From: a virus
Length of the DNA: 27,974 nt
Direction: 5' to 3' (one strand)
Virus record (IMG/VR): IMGVR_UViG_3300037322_000098
Location: 1 to 27,974 of that record
Within the stretch, counting starts at the first letter, position 1. Each line of letters opens with the position of its first letter. The position numbers were made by a program, and so were the translations under genes. This document shows positions 18,001 to 22,547 of this stretch, piece by piece. The notes under the pieces are model-generated. The model worked only from the letters and a program-made list of their open reading frames with translations, did not search any database and was not told where the DNA came from.

Positions 18001-18438
18001 CGCTGCGCTGGCGGTGTCGAGCACGCGCCGCCCAAGCGAGTCTTCTGGGTTGGCTGCGTTTTGCACAGCGGCGAACGCGGCCTTCTGCTCGGGCGTGTAG
18101 AACTGGTCTAGGTACTCCTTGGCTTGCTTGGGGCGAAACCCCACAAGGCCATCCTCGTTTTCAAGGAACTTGCCCACCGCGCCGCCAGTGGGGATGTTGG
18201 CCAGACCAACAGCGGCTTCGGTGAACCCGATGGCGCTTTTGATGCCGGTCAGCAGGCCGTCGCCCGCGATGCGCCGGATTTTGCCGGAGCCCTCGGGTGC
18301 CGCCTCTTCTGGTGCAACAGCGCCTGGGGCCGCGCGGAACCAGTCATCGCCCGTGAAGTCATCGGGGTTGAGGTCCGTGAGGACCACGCCTTGCCGCTGT
18401 CCAGTGATGCCGAGCTTGGAGGTTTTGGTGGTTGCCAT
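6079..18438 (-). CDS. Giant polyvalent protein: methyltransferase, DarB/Strawberry-notch helicase, zincin-like and PLxRFG regions
   Basis: A 4,119-residue protein (roughly 440 kDa). Residues 1-340 hold Gly/Ala-rich hydrophobic helices that may cross or perturb membranes. Pro/Ala/Gln linkers follow to about 840, then a polyvalent-protein helical domain (about 939-1025, IFTEDAAAAARARLKAKLG). A methyltransferase domain has motif I EPTAGNG at about 1174 and motif IV NPPFG at about 1232, typical of N6-adenine enzymes. The SF2 helicase has ADQTGIGKGRQ at 1568, DESH at 1694, SATY at 1723, GSTGISLHAS at 2049 and QMLGRIHRTGQ at 2083, as in Strawberry-notch/DarB proteins. A zincin-like HESLGH lies at 2689, a PLxRFG-like PLSRHG at 3446, and a hydrophobic segment near 3835-3850. 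Family knowledge: P1 DarB is co-injected and protects phage DNA from type I restriction. Co-injection here is inferred from the ejection-gene context. There is no clear Shine-Dalgarno, so initiation probably depends on the upstream gene. Confidence 0.92.
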   Translation of the reverse strand: MATTKTSKLGITGQRQGVVLTDLNPDDFTGDDWFRAAPGAVAPEEAAPEGSGKIRRIAGDGLLTGIKSAIGFTEAAVGLANIPTGGAVGKFLENEDGLVGFRPKQAKEYLDQFYTPEQKAAFAAVQNAANPEDSLGRRVLDTASAALQNSSVIPHAVGESLAPMLAGGVAARGVLKGASMMLPGAGTSMASRIAAGGIGEGVVAAGATAEQIRQQTADGTLDLKQSLVPIAVGGLTGAIGVLGGKVAQRMGIGDVDTLLAGGKMVDPAMQKSFVRKVIEGAFVEGVLEELPQGVQEQVLQNYALGKPLDEGVDQAIVMGVLTGGVMGGGVQALSGGKRVPEVGPLSRGANLAPGTGAPPSPSGGAPAAPAVPPTEQPLDPADPFAGVPANAAPELQPIQPTDILNPSGGPFKTLVAAQRAATQTPGDVMPVDGGFVVRTTQEQTNADQGTAATTPDATAGTGSEALDPFGPTGVPADDTAAADAVGSDPLQQAVDNESGPLTDELNVQDQPTGADATQAQATPDQAPETGAGDAATAPAVPDTGRGGDAQADGVTPIKPVRKPNGFVSYDFTTNEGMNGRVSIAPPGWRKGTKSHEVMIDRTGGPTGPDGRTKFYPTVTIGKFQSEKSARAAAEKAVEENRQRDNPTPQNTRTPGPVSTPAQPQGTQSEKASTNATDEAQQEASAQEERVLSGEPGTPREQSASQPVAPARTDQIGSSPENQAKIAEAKAAEDAQAADDADMDGFKEGASVLARSAAREALNKNVVNNGRAITRKALVRDRIAKGATVQAVAGKRRLTNSDGSFLGEDQITKTGMDYAEHLIAQAVRAPAPAPAEKPAAAPESADQYEYGVTLKGTPERIEQGQRAIVDFMNGKITKPDLLQRMADLKLSSGDLSSITNRIPFTRGDFDEVARLQPPADTPVESDSTPAAPAPSANTIFTEDAAAAARARLKAKLGRLNSGIDPEMLMDGITLAGFHIEAGARSFAAYSRAMVADLGDGVKPYLKSWYMGIKYDPRAAGFDGMDSSATVEAADIERATAAEKPAEKPAPAPEPAQTDLTTSLYQAITDGNMPKDNPALKKLVEAFDGKPADPARMKQAQEALEAAIVRLGRDVIAKKEGRRSTFDILLRIYQSQPNLNIRTSTSVMNQAYSTPVPLAYLGSLLSGVNSRSSLYEPTAGNGMLTLGAKPGNVQVNELNSERQASLQAQGFKATTQNDASTFTPEGEFDVVHMNPPFGSVKDANGNPIKVKVDGYNIGQIDHLIAANALKAMKADGSAMLIIGANKATGQLSLDDRIFFNWLYGNYNVTGHFEVEGDLYTRQGAGWPVRVITIKGRQQSSKLAPVAGTIQRAQNWEQVYDYTTKLLDSSGQSDASASNSAVRPAGGQARPVGPPGVAGAQTARGNTEGARTGVAGDGDVEGAGPRSIPDRAEPAAEPVGDGDREQRLGFEPVEPDRLDKAGKPEKPAAAKPAGDTGADALATEGNQFQVPYTARSARKDAGVLIPANMAQPTQDALSRLEDEVGDIDEFVRKELGYKSVEELHGALMGLQVDSVATAIYQIKQGKAVVIADQTGIGKGRQAAAIIRWAARSGFTPVFISVKPSLFTDMYGDLADIGTTDINPFIINSDAWVAGEGGAKLFANKAGPHRARLGRLAETGTMPAGSNAVFMTYSQINVANDQRRALLALAPNAVFVLDESHNAAGDSATGAFMIDALGLAKGVTYLSATYAKRPDNMPLYFKTDIGKAAGDNDGLTDAMSAGGLPLQTVVSNNLVKAGQMFRRERSYDGVSIESKFDAPNRKLHEGMSNEATKALRAIVSADRMFHSIFVKQLSQEVAAMGAAIKDNSGNQASASVQHTEFSSVVHNFVKQMLLGLKAQIAADDAIASLKRGEKPIIAVENTMGSFLNEYASANGIAQGASLGSFDYRTVLSRALARTLVVTEKLPTGDEVKRIISLGELDAETRAAYDNAQKVIDGLSLDIPVSPIDWMRAEIQRAGFTVAEITGRNLSVDYTDPSNPTLSAVDAAEQKDKVSTTRRFNGGQLDALVLNVAGSTGISLHASEKFVDQRQRHMIVAQAAGDINVFMQMLGRIHRTGQVKLPKYTLLSVDLPTEKRPTAVLSNKMKSLNANTSSNTESATSVKSADILNKYGDQIVNQYLNDHFQLARQLGVDDLLSSDGKTIAEDLARKATGRLALQPIATQNTFYDEVEGQYNALIDYLNKTNQNDLEPRTFDFDAKELRQEVLFEGPDPTTPFGEDAIYGEYSIKAQGVPMKPAEIREAMATNLDGKTAVDSMAAMKAGLNMKYLAYSATLDDDGKAKATVTRNIGQAFMSDHKVGDMFRVDINSDTLNAVVINVRNTHKETGNPYSLSKIQVTVAVNGALRSVTVPATQFGQIEVSGLSSQYTVEQLFKEQPPGQRETAKIVTGNLLAAYGEIQGARGTIITFTKEDGTQEQGILLPKLFDYTKNTRGDFRLPTAADALKFLQTSDNRDIGRFGIMTRDSVVRVLPAGQGVRIQVPKSKAKGGKYFLDKPLIEAAGDFTSSGSFMVATVYEPKDAIKALDTLMKKQALYALPSMAEEAKALVGDKPTAFSRNPTQAGGQNAQRVQASVDQMVSRWKNKPAVVVVQNIDDPRVPAEIRDEVQALDAEASGRPLSVDNAGAPEGFIDRETNTIYLIADKLATDLDVARVLMHESLGHFGLRGLYGAELGTILDRMSVLNAAKVRTAAKRLGLDFEKTNERRMAAEEVLAYMAQNSPEMGWVKKAVAAVRSWMRENVPGFTMMRMSDSELIANYIIPARAWVESGGPSTSQKRGKGPAMSRGDSGQSGSSSTPDGSGSALEQIAQMDELFSLPKSTKTDLQGIAEENAPGIKIRSTTFPGGETMHTMTLPDGTSGRMTVRKSGPTSVYGANETDEGYDWIMGRPGDNPEDVPDSTEDVWIDVSGRAPGTEGNVIYNIAATFAHNTGRIFIGDPAGLSDEALRRRTEQMISSALKFGTTDHLAPHPLQVEGKASIGVPPLRWVYGDSEGNVERMVAASLKALDNAFPNAKLVGYDTDTGQFFRTDTKQRFAGREQLARLVTKSITDRTKAAGRDSPAGQAGWRTVARAAVFRAVVGVQGTAAGRGSLLERLGKELARIGSSEDGSGDAVRENRLFYSRTLSGGLTDALNSARNTALPAGYAVSDLFQGEGRLSWWHKTVGTQYNLAQRHPVFGRVFDSVQNFLNDVSYYAAESAELAPTILPKLDKITDILNTPLSPEDTKALSAPVFEGTLTWGRDRDGRVRPIDEIEAEMEAVELDEKAKMLLRGNHIAPNVLRMWQGLPQEQYEGIINGKFETHFLRAGVVFTDAELRQHFNLTDEQIGHYREFRAATDKSIDQLAISEMLNYAADDALPIRDIVLEMPNLDEAANTLREYLLSIEDEGRATVLSGMADKALEVAAHAKDLKDRGYAPLSRHGNYTLEATLSTGERYFSMFETDLERNKASRLLGKAGATGIVTGTMSQEAYKMFAGMSPETAALFGEILGLDEQGNRAQDIAFQEFVKRGTANRSAMKRLLKRQGIAGFSNDAGRVLAGFVYSNARRTSSNLHAKETSKAIAAIPKEQGELKDAAIKLQAYVSNPQEEAQALRAVLFAQYLGGSIASAMVNATQPFAVTLPWLSQFGGIRKAGVQMAAAVRDATKGETGDARLDAAMKKAEEEGIVSPQEVFALQAQAMGRAQLRSGDGTLSGNTVATANNALNRVSLAWGKVFSLAEQFNRRTTFIAAFRTAVEQGMADPAQFARRAVNDTQFVYSKAAKPRWARGAVGSVLFTFKLYTINYVELVSRMANAGEPGSPERKAGRKAAVLALAALFLLAGADGLPFIEDVQDVIDGAMQRMGYNFSSKAQMRSFLARELGTAGANVVMEGISGVAGVPIDISGRLGMGNLIPGTGIFMQKQNHSRDLLEMVGPAGDLFKRGLQATNQALAGDLGKAVVTASPVAVRNAVKAEDMQATGMYRDTRGRKVIDTTGTEAAFKAIGFQPNSVAAVQRNSREIQKAKGNYDIAVAAARAKMAEAIFLRDEDMKREARGDVAAWNQKNPGQRIDLDMPTVLRRVREMRKTRQQRMADTAPKALRENIRAVIRENAP
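8949..9293 (-). other. Candidate second nested ORF (114 aa) in a compositionally odd patch of the giant gene
   Basis: In the giant's +1 frame, ATG 9293 opens a 114-codon ORF whose peptide looks protein-like. It contains DESNWLDWSL, VQKRLEETAQRDKRVGELLRE, SAPWWAYKG and EEAYWSGLARN. About 68% of its codons end in G or C by hand count, against about 56% for the giant's frame over the same bases, where GGA, CGA and AGA are frequent. Only a poor ribosome binding site (TAGG two bases before ATG) is present. The giant's frame still reads plausibly through (GYDTDTGQFF before, RLFYSRTLSGG after). The lower GC3 extends a little upstream to about 9420, so the patch may simply be of foreign or divergent origin. 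Alternatives are an overprinted gene, a pair of compensating frameshifts, or chance. Confidence 0.3.
14004..14369 (-). CDS. Nested overprinted gene inside the giant ORF (121 aa, unknown function)
   Basis: This ORF lies wholly inside the giant gene, in its +1 frame, across the linker between methyltransferase and helicase domains. Its ATG (MTTQQNYWIPAG) is preceded by GGGAG with 7-base spacing, and it ends at TAG. By hand count about 81% of its codons end in G or C. The giant's own frame over the same bases has about 43%, with many CGA, GGA, ACA and CTA codons. Its peptide has mixed hydrophobic and charged helices (PAQAIALSV, LLARKLREAIQ, VFLIAQNQ, SLREILEQMP), whereas the giant's frame here is Gly/Pro/Asp/Ala linker. 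I recognise no family. It could be a partner or regulator of the enzyme, or a separate early effector. An ATG at 14411 in the same frame lacks a comparable Shine-Dalgarno sequence. Confidence 0.65.
   Translation of the reverse strand: MTTQQNYWIPAGNLTPAQAIALSVPLAAKPAQSDHPELLARKLREAIQKEPEQALQAMEMSKEQAPEVFLIAQNQPQSQWATAIVSSDSALSLLNRIDWTKPGSLKSLPPQSLREILEQMP
14377..14381 (-). promoter_or_regulatory. Shine-Dalgarno of the nested gene
   Basis: GGGAG on the minus strand, 7 bases before the ATG at 14369. In the giant's frame the same bases encode part of Asn-Trp-Glu-Gln, so the site is embedded in coding sequence. It is better than the signal in front of the giant gene itself. Confidence 0.55.
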
Positions 18439-18446
18439 GCGCGCGT

Positions 18447-20090
18447 TCAGTTGGACGACAGGAGTTGTTGCAGGGCGGCTTCGGCGCCGTTGCCGAACTG
18501 CGCGCCTGCTTGGGCGTGAAGCTGCTTGCGCAAGGCATCTGCTTGCTGCATGTATGTGGCAATCGCCCTTTGGTCGCCCGACTTCGCAGCGGCCACGAAC
18601 TGGGCCTGCGCCTGCTTGAACTGCTGCGCCAGCGGGACCATCTTTTGCAGCGATTCGGCCCTGATCCGGTCAATGACGTTTGGTGCAGCTGCTGGCGCTT
18701 GCACACCGGCCTGCGCAGCGGTTGCTGCTGTTGGTGGGGGGTTGGTTGCAGGCTGCGGCGGCTGGGTGCCCCCGGCCCCTGCGGGCGGTGTGCCACCACC
18801 CGGAGCAGCCTGCGAAACTGGTGGCTTGGCCTGCATCGGGCCGCTGACAAGAACGGTCTGGCCGTTGACCACAACCGCCTCATGCGGCACGCCGCTCACA
18901 TCGGCTATGCGCACGTTCTGGCGGTTGCTGGCCAACTCCATGGCCTGCATCACCGACCCGGCCGTCAGCGGTATTCCCACGGATGCGTTGCTGAGAAAGA
19001 TCGACGTGCCCAGCGACTTCATGGACGTGGCGGCGGCCTGAATGGTGCCGCGCTCCTTCGCATCGACAGCTTCATTCATCGGGAACTGATCCTTGATGTA
19101 GCCGCTCAAGTCGCCCTCGAAGTCGCGCATGTCCTTCAAGCTCACCGTGATTGCGCCGCCCTCCGTGGTCTTGCCCGCTGCGATGCGCTGTGAATGTGCA
19201 GCGTTCAGCTTTTGCTGCGCGGCTTGGTCGCGGCGAAAGCGCTCGTTGGTGTCGGCGTTCTGTTGGGCGATGGAGAGCGACTTGTCGTCGTGGTTCTGGC
19301 GACGCTTGGCCTCATCGAGTGCCAGCGAGTGGGCCAGCTTGGCTTCGGGCTTCACGCCGCGCGAGAGCATGAAAGCAGCGGTGGTGTAGCCGGTCTCGTC
19401 GTTGGCAAAGCGCCCGCCCATGGGTTTCAGCGTCCCGTCCTCGCCTACGGCGTGCATCTGCCAGGACTTGCCGTCAGGCGATGGCACGGACTTGAACTTC
19501 ATGGCGCCGCCCTGCCCATCGGCCGACGACTCGCTCATGAACTGCGCGAGTGCTTCCGGGCCTTTGGCCGTGGCCTTGCGCAGACCATCATCGAACAGTT
19601 GGGTGGCCTGATCGCGTTTGGCGTTGTCAATGGCGATCTGCGCCGCTTCACCCTGAACGCCGCTGGTGCGAAGCTGGTCTGCTCCCAGCATGTTGCCCTG
19701 CGAGGCCATGGTGGCTGCGGTGCGCTCGCGCTTGGCAGCGGGTGTGTTCTGCTTGCTGGCTTCCGTGTCTGCAAGCCCGCGCTCGGCAAACGATGCGGCC
19801 CCAGCCTTGTAGGTCGTGGGTGGGGTTGTGGCATCCACCACGGGCGGCATTGCGTCCATGTCGCGCTCGTCAAGCGCCAGACCGGGCACCTCTTGTACCT
19901 TCACGTCAGATCCAGCTACGCGCAGGGCTTCCTTGTCGGCCTTGGACTGATTGCGCTCACCGATACGGAATTGGTATTCCTCTTCTGCGCGGTCATCGAT
20001 CTTCTTCTGGCGCTCCCGATCGGCCGTCTTCTCTCTGGCATTGAGGAAGCCGGTGCCCATCCCGGCCAAAAAGGCAACAGCGCGGCTCAT
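18447..20090 (-). CDS. Putative internal virion / ejection protein
   Basis: A 547-residue protein starting at ATG 20090 (ATGA overlap); a longer open frame to 20342 is a shadow of the upstream gene. The first 16 residues are weakly hydrophobic (AVAFLAGMGTGFL), followed by a highly charged coiled-coil stretch (EKTADRERQKKIDDRAEEEY). The middle is helical with many Gln, Ala and Asp. Residues about 428-475 form a Pro/Gly/Ala/Gln linker, and the last 70 residues are helical (QQFKQAQAQF, MQQADALRKQ). No catalytic motif or lytic transglycosylase signature is visible. The composition and place, between the S74-type protein and the giant, fit a podovirus internal core protein in the T7 gp15 position. 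Only 8 bases separate its stop from the giant's ATG, so the two are likely translationally coupled. Confidence 0.7.
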   Translation of the reverse strand: MSRAVAFLAGMGTGFLNAREKTADRERQKKIDDRAEEEYQFRIGERNQSKADKEALRVAGSDVKVQEVPGLALDERDMDAMPPVVDATTPPTTYKAGAASFAERGLADTEASKQNTPAAKRERTAATMASQGNMLGADQLRTSGVQGEAAQIAIDNAKRDQATQLFDDGLRKATAKGPEALAQFMSESSADGQGGAMKFKSVPSPDGKSWQMHAVGEDGTLKPMGGRFANDETGYTTAAFMLSRGVKPEAKLAHSLALDEAKRRQNHDDKSLSIAQQNADTNERFRRDQAAQQKLNAAHSQRIAAGKTTEGGAITVSLKDMRDFEGDLSGYIKDQFPMNEAVDAKERGTIQAAATSMKSLGTSIFLSNASVGIPLTAGSVMQAMELASNRQNVRIADVSGVPHEAVVVNGQTVLVSGPMQAKPPVSQAAPGGGTPPAGAGGTQPPQPATNPPPTAATAAQAGVQAPAAAPNVIDRIRAESLQKMVPLAQQFKQAQAQFVAAAKSGDQRAIATYMQQADALRKQLHAQAGAQFGNGAEAALQQLLSSN

Positions 20091-21277
20091 GCGGTTACTC
20101 CTGCTTGCAATGCACCGGCACCGATCATCTCGGCGATGCGGTTGATTTTCTTGTCCAGCGCCTGCACGGCCTTCATGGTCACGCCGTTCATGGTCACGAG
20201 GTCGATCTTCTTGCCGCCCGGTGCCGCCTTGTCGCCCATGTTCTTCTGCACGTCTTGGGCCATCGGGCCGATCTTCTCGCCCTCCATACCCGGCTCCATT
20301 GCGATGCCTTTCTCGGCCATGGCAGCGGGGTCGTACTTCCACTTCTGCACGGGTGTTGCGTTGTTGGCGGCCAGCGCTTCTTCGTCGCTCATGTCCTTGA
20401 TGTCGGTTTTCATGTTCACGTCTGACAGGCCAGCCAGCATGGCGCTGCCCGATGTGCTGCCCGCGAAGGCGCCTGCTACACCGCCCAGCGCACCAAACAG
20501 GCCGGAATCCTGGCCTTGAATCTGCGCCTGCTGCCCATACAGGTTTCCCGATATTTGCTGGCCCTGCATGGCGGTGCTGAACCCTTGGCCCATCTGCGCG
20601 TTGGCCTGTGCGTTGCTGTTGACCGGCACGCCTGTGTTGGCTACCGCGTTGTTGCCTGCAGTCAGGGCCAGCGAGGCGCTGGTGGCTTGGTTCGATGCAA
20701 GCCCACGGCCCAGGCTGGCCGCGTCCATCTTGCGAGCGGCACCGATGGTCTCCACGCCCCTGCGTGCGGTGAATGCCGCGCCTGCGTTGGCTTTGGCCTG
20801 ATCCACCGATCGGCCTTCCTGCACAGCCATCGCGCGGGCGCTTCCAGGGTCAAGCCCGTTGGCCGCCATGGTGCGCGCAGCCGCTGAGTTGGTCGCAGCA
20901 AAGCCCTTGTTCACATCGGCCATGGCCTCGTCGGCTGCCGCTTGGCGTCTTTGCGGCGTGTCAAAAGCGTTGGCGTCGGCAACGATGCTTTGCTCAAGCG
21001 GCCTGAACGTGGACTTGTTGTAGGCGTCGTAGTCCTTGGCAAGCGCATCCTGCGTTCGAGACGATTGCAACTGCTGGTCGGCCACCTCGTAGGCCTTGTC
21101 CTCCAGGCGCTTGCGAGCGGGCGCGTCCTCGATGCGCACTTGCTTGTACCAGTCCAGGGCTTCCTTGCTGAGTGCGGCTGTGGCTTCTGCCGCGCGGTTC
21201 ATGCCGCTGGTGTCGGGTGCATCGTTGCATCGAGCATGCCACCCCATTGCCTTGCGGCGTTGTTCTTGGATGTTCAC
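20087..21277 (-). CDS. Probable ejection protein with C-terminal S74-type intramolecular chaperone domain
   Basis: A 396-residue protein with a GTG start overlapping the GNAT stop (GTGA), preceded by AAGGA at good spacing. Residues 25-180 are helical and Ala/Asp/Gln-rich with coiled-coil character. Residues 200-280 are Gly/Gln/Asn-rich with a short hydrophobic Gly-Ala stretch (GLFGALGGVAGAFAG). From residue 285 the sequence SDVNMKTDI, then QKWKYDP, IGPMAQDVQKNMG and a final helix MKAVQALDKKINRI match the Peptidase_S74 intramolecular chaperone domain of tail spikes and endosialidases. The Ser-Lys pair of that family is present at S285 and K290 with the known five-residue spacing, so self-cleavage before S285 is predicted. 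Position before the giant protein suggests an internal or ejection protein rather than a fibre. The next ATG overlaps its stop. Confidence 0.8.
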   Translation of the reverse strand: MNIQEQRRKAMGWHARCNDAPDTSGMNRAAEATAALSKEALDWYKQVRIEDAPARKRLEDKAYEVADQQLQSSRTQDALAKDYDAYNKSTFRPLEQSIVADANAFDTPQRRQAAADEAMADVNKGFAATNSAAARTMAANGLDPGSARAMAVQEGRSVDQAKANAGAAFTARRGVETIGAARKMDAASLGRGLASNQATSASLALTAGNNAVANTGVPVNSNAQANAQMGQGFSTAMQGQQISGNLYGQQAQIQGQDSGLFGALGGVAGAFAGSTSGSAMLAGLSDVNMKTDIKDMSDEEALAANNATPVQKWKYDPAAMAEKGIAMEPGMEGEKIGPMAQDVQKNMGDKAAPGGKKIDLVTMNGVTMKAVQALDKKINRIAEMIGAGALQAGVTA

Positions 21278-21957
21278 GGTGTGTCCTTGAAGAACTTGAC
21301 GAATTTGTGTGCGAAGTGCTGGTATCCCAAGCGGCGCATCAGCACATCGGCGTTGTTGACCAGCTTGGAGTCGGATGTGGCTTGTCGCACGCCCAGCCCG
21401 ACCAGCGCGCGCTCGCCATAGCGCATGAGAGACATGGCTGTCATGCCGCCACGTGCGCTGGGTGTGAGGTACAGCGTGTCCTCGTTTGCCACCAGCACGG
21501 AGCGCGAGTGCATCGAATGCCCCACGTACAGGCGAAGGTTGCCCACCAGATCGCCCGCGCGGCGCACGGTGAACTGGATCAGGCCCCCGGCGCGCTCGAT
21601 GGCCAGCATGCGCTCATAGTCGGGGTCAAGCTCTAGGCCGTGTCGGTAGCCCTCGGTCTCCTGCCAGTGCTCCACATGCAGCGGTTGAAGCTCGGGCAGC
21701 ACGTCGCGCAGCCGCTCCACCTGAATGGTGAATTCACCCTTGCTCAAGGGATCGAACTGGCCCGGATCAATGGCTCTTTCGGGCTGCTGCGCGGGGACAT
21801 TGCCGAAGGCTTCGTGCGCGGCCATCTCGATGCGCGCAGCATCCTCTGGGGTCAAGACCTTGCCGATCAGAGCGCCAACGGTGCTGCGAAGAAGGGTGAT
21901 GTTGGGCACGGCGCGCACTTGTGGATGGGTGCTCGTACCGTACCGGTCAACCGGCAA
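21274..21957 (-). CDS. GNAT-family acetyltransferase-like virion protein
   Basis: About 227 residues. The C-terminal half (about 95-227) has the GNAT order: a substrate-proximal helix (YERMLAIERAGG), strands LIQFTVRRAGDLVGNLRLYV, and the acetyl-CoA strand and loop ANEDTLYLTPSARGGMTAMSLMRYGE. These are followed by strand GVRQATSDSKLVNNADVL and the terminal RRLGYQHF block. The pyrophosphate-binding loop appears as ARGGMTA rather than the classic Q/RxxGxG/A, so activity is uncertain. The first possible start is a TTG at 21957, two codons after an in-frame stop, and GTG codons at residues 13 and 16 are alternatives. No good Shine-Dalgarno decides between them. GNAT-like proteins in this position, between tail and internal virion genes, recall the T7 gp13 slot. 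Its substrate is unknown. Confidence 0.75.
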   Translation of the reverse strand: MPVDRYGTSTHPQVRAVPNITLLRSTVGALIGKVLTPEDAARIEMAAHEAFGNVPAQQPERAIDPGQFDPLSKGEFTIQVERLRDVLPELQPLHVEHWQETEGYRHGLELDPDYERMLAIERAGGLIQFTVRRAGDLVGNLRLYVGHSMHSRSVLVANEDTLYLTPSARGGMTAMSLMRYGERALVGLGVRQATSDSKLVNNADVLMRRLGYQHFAHKFVKFFKDTP

Positions 21958-21960
21958 AAC

Positions 21961-21990
21961 TCAACCCAAAACGCGCCCTCGCAAGCGCCT
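21961..21990. repeat. Intergenic element, copy B (right end of ejection module)
   Basis: On the minus strand this reads GCGC-TTGCGAGG-GCGC followed by GTTTTGGGTTGAG. It lies 16 bases after the DUF4376 stop and just before the GNAT gene. It matches the copy at 5938-5967 at 24 of 27 aligned positions plus one single-base gap. The GC inverted repeat followed by T residues resembles a weak intrinsic terminator. An RNA processing site or a recombination tract are alternatives. Confidence 0.65.
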
Positions 21991-22006
21991 TTCTTTCGTG
22001 CTTGGC

Positions 22007-22546
22007 CTACCAGTTCGGCACCGCCTCAACCTCGGCGATCGTCGTGGCTGCGTCCATCTGCGCCTTGAGCACTTGTGAGTGATTGAAGTTGGCTGTGCCG
22101 GTGGCGACCATCGCGCCGTAGAACTGCGCCCAGGTGGCCACGTTGGGGATGGCAATGAACGTGTTATCCGTCGCCTTCCATGCTCCAGGCCAGCCGGGTG
22201 GGAGTGCTTGCAGCATCAGGATCGCGCCGTGCGTGGCGTCAATGTCCGAGCGGCTGAGCTGGTCCACCGCGATCTGCTTGCCTTGGAAGGGGAAAGTCGA
22301 ACTGTTGGCTGCGGCGCGGGCTTGGTTGATGGCGCTGTTCTTGGTGGCTTTTACGTCAGCCAGAGTGCGTAGGTCAACCAACACGGCGGCCCCGTCGATA
22401 AATCGAAAGGCAGCGCTGTTTTGAGATAGCCACGTCACAGCATCGCTTACCTGTGCAACCGACTGTCCAGGTGCGTCTGGCGCGTCAGAGCTGTAGTCAA
22501 TGCGCTGAATATCTAGCGTGGTGGGGTTGTAAATAATCCAGGTCAT
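22007..22546 (-). CDS. DUF4376-type tail-associated protein
   Basis: A 179-residue protein. The ATG at 22546 (MTWIIYNPTTLD) is chosen over a longer frame to 22582 because GGGAGG lies 7 bases upstream of it and overlaps the preceding gene's stop. The C-terminal two thirds carry the DUF4376 pattern: a Lys/Ala helix (ATKNSAINQARAAANSS), a short strand with phage-typical F-P-F-Q-G-K, then an S-R-S-D-I-D-A-THG motif, an FIAIPN strand and a terminal helix ending EAVPNW. DUF4376 domains are usually found in or beside phage tail fibre proteins and are thought to act in fibre assembly or attachment. The N-terminal 60 residues are beta-like. It is the last gene before a 49-base gap that contains a repeated intergenic element. 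Confidence 0.8.
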   Translation of the reverse strand: MTWIIYNPTTLDIQRIDYSSDAPDAPGQSVAQVSDAVTWLSQNSAAFRFIDGAAVLVDLRTLADVKATKNSAINQARAAANSSTFPFQGKQIAVDQLSRSDIDATHGAILMLQALPPGWPGAWKATDNTFIAIPNVATWAQFYGAMVATGTANFNHSQVLKAQMDAATTIAEVEAVPNW

Positions 22547-22547
22547 A

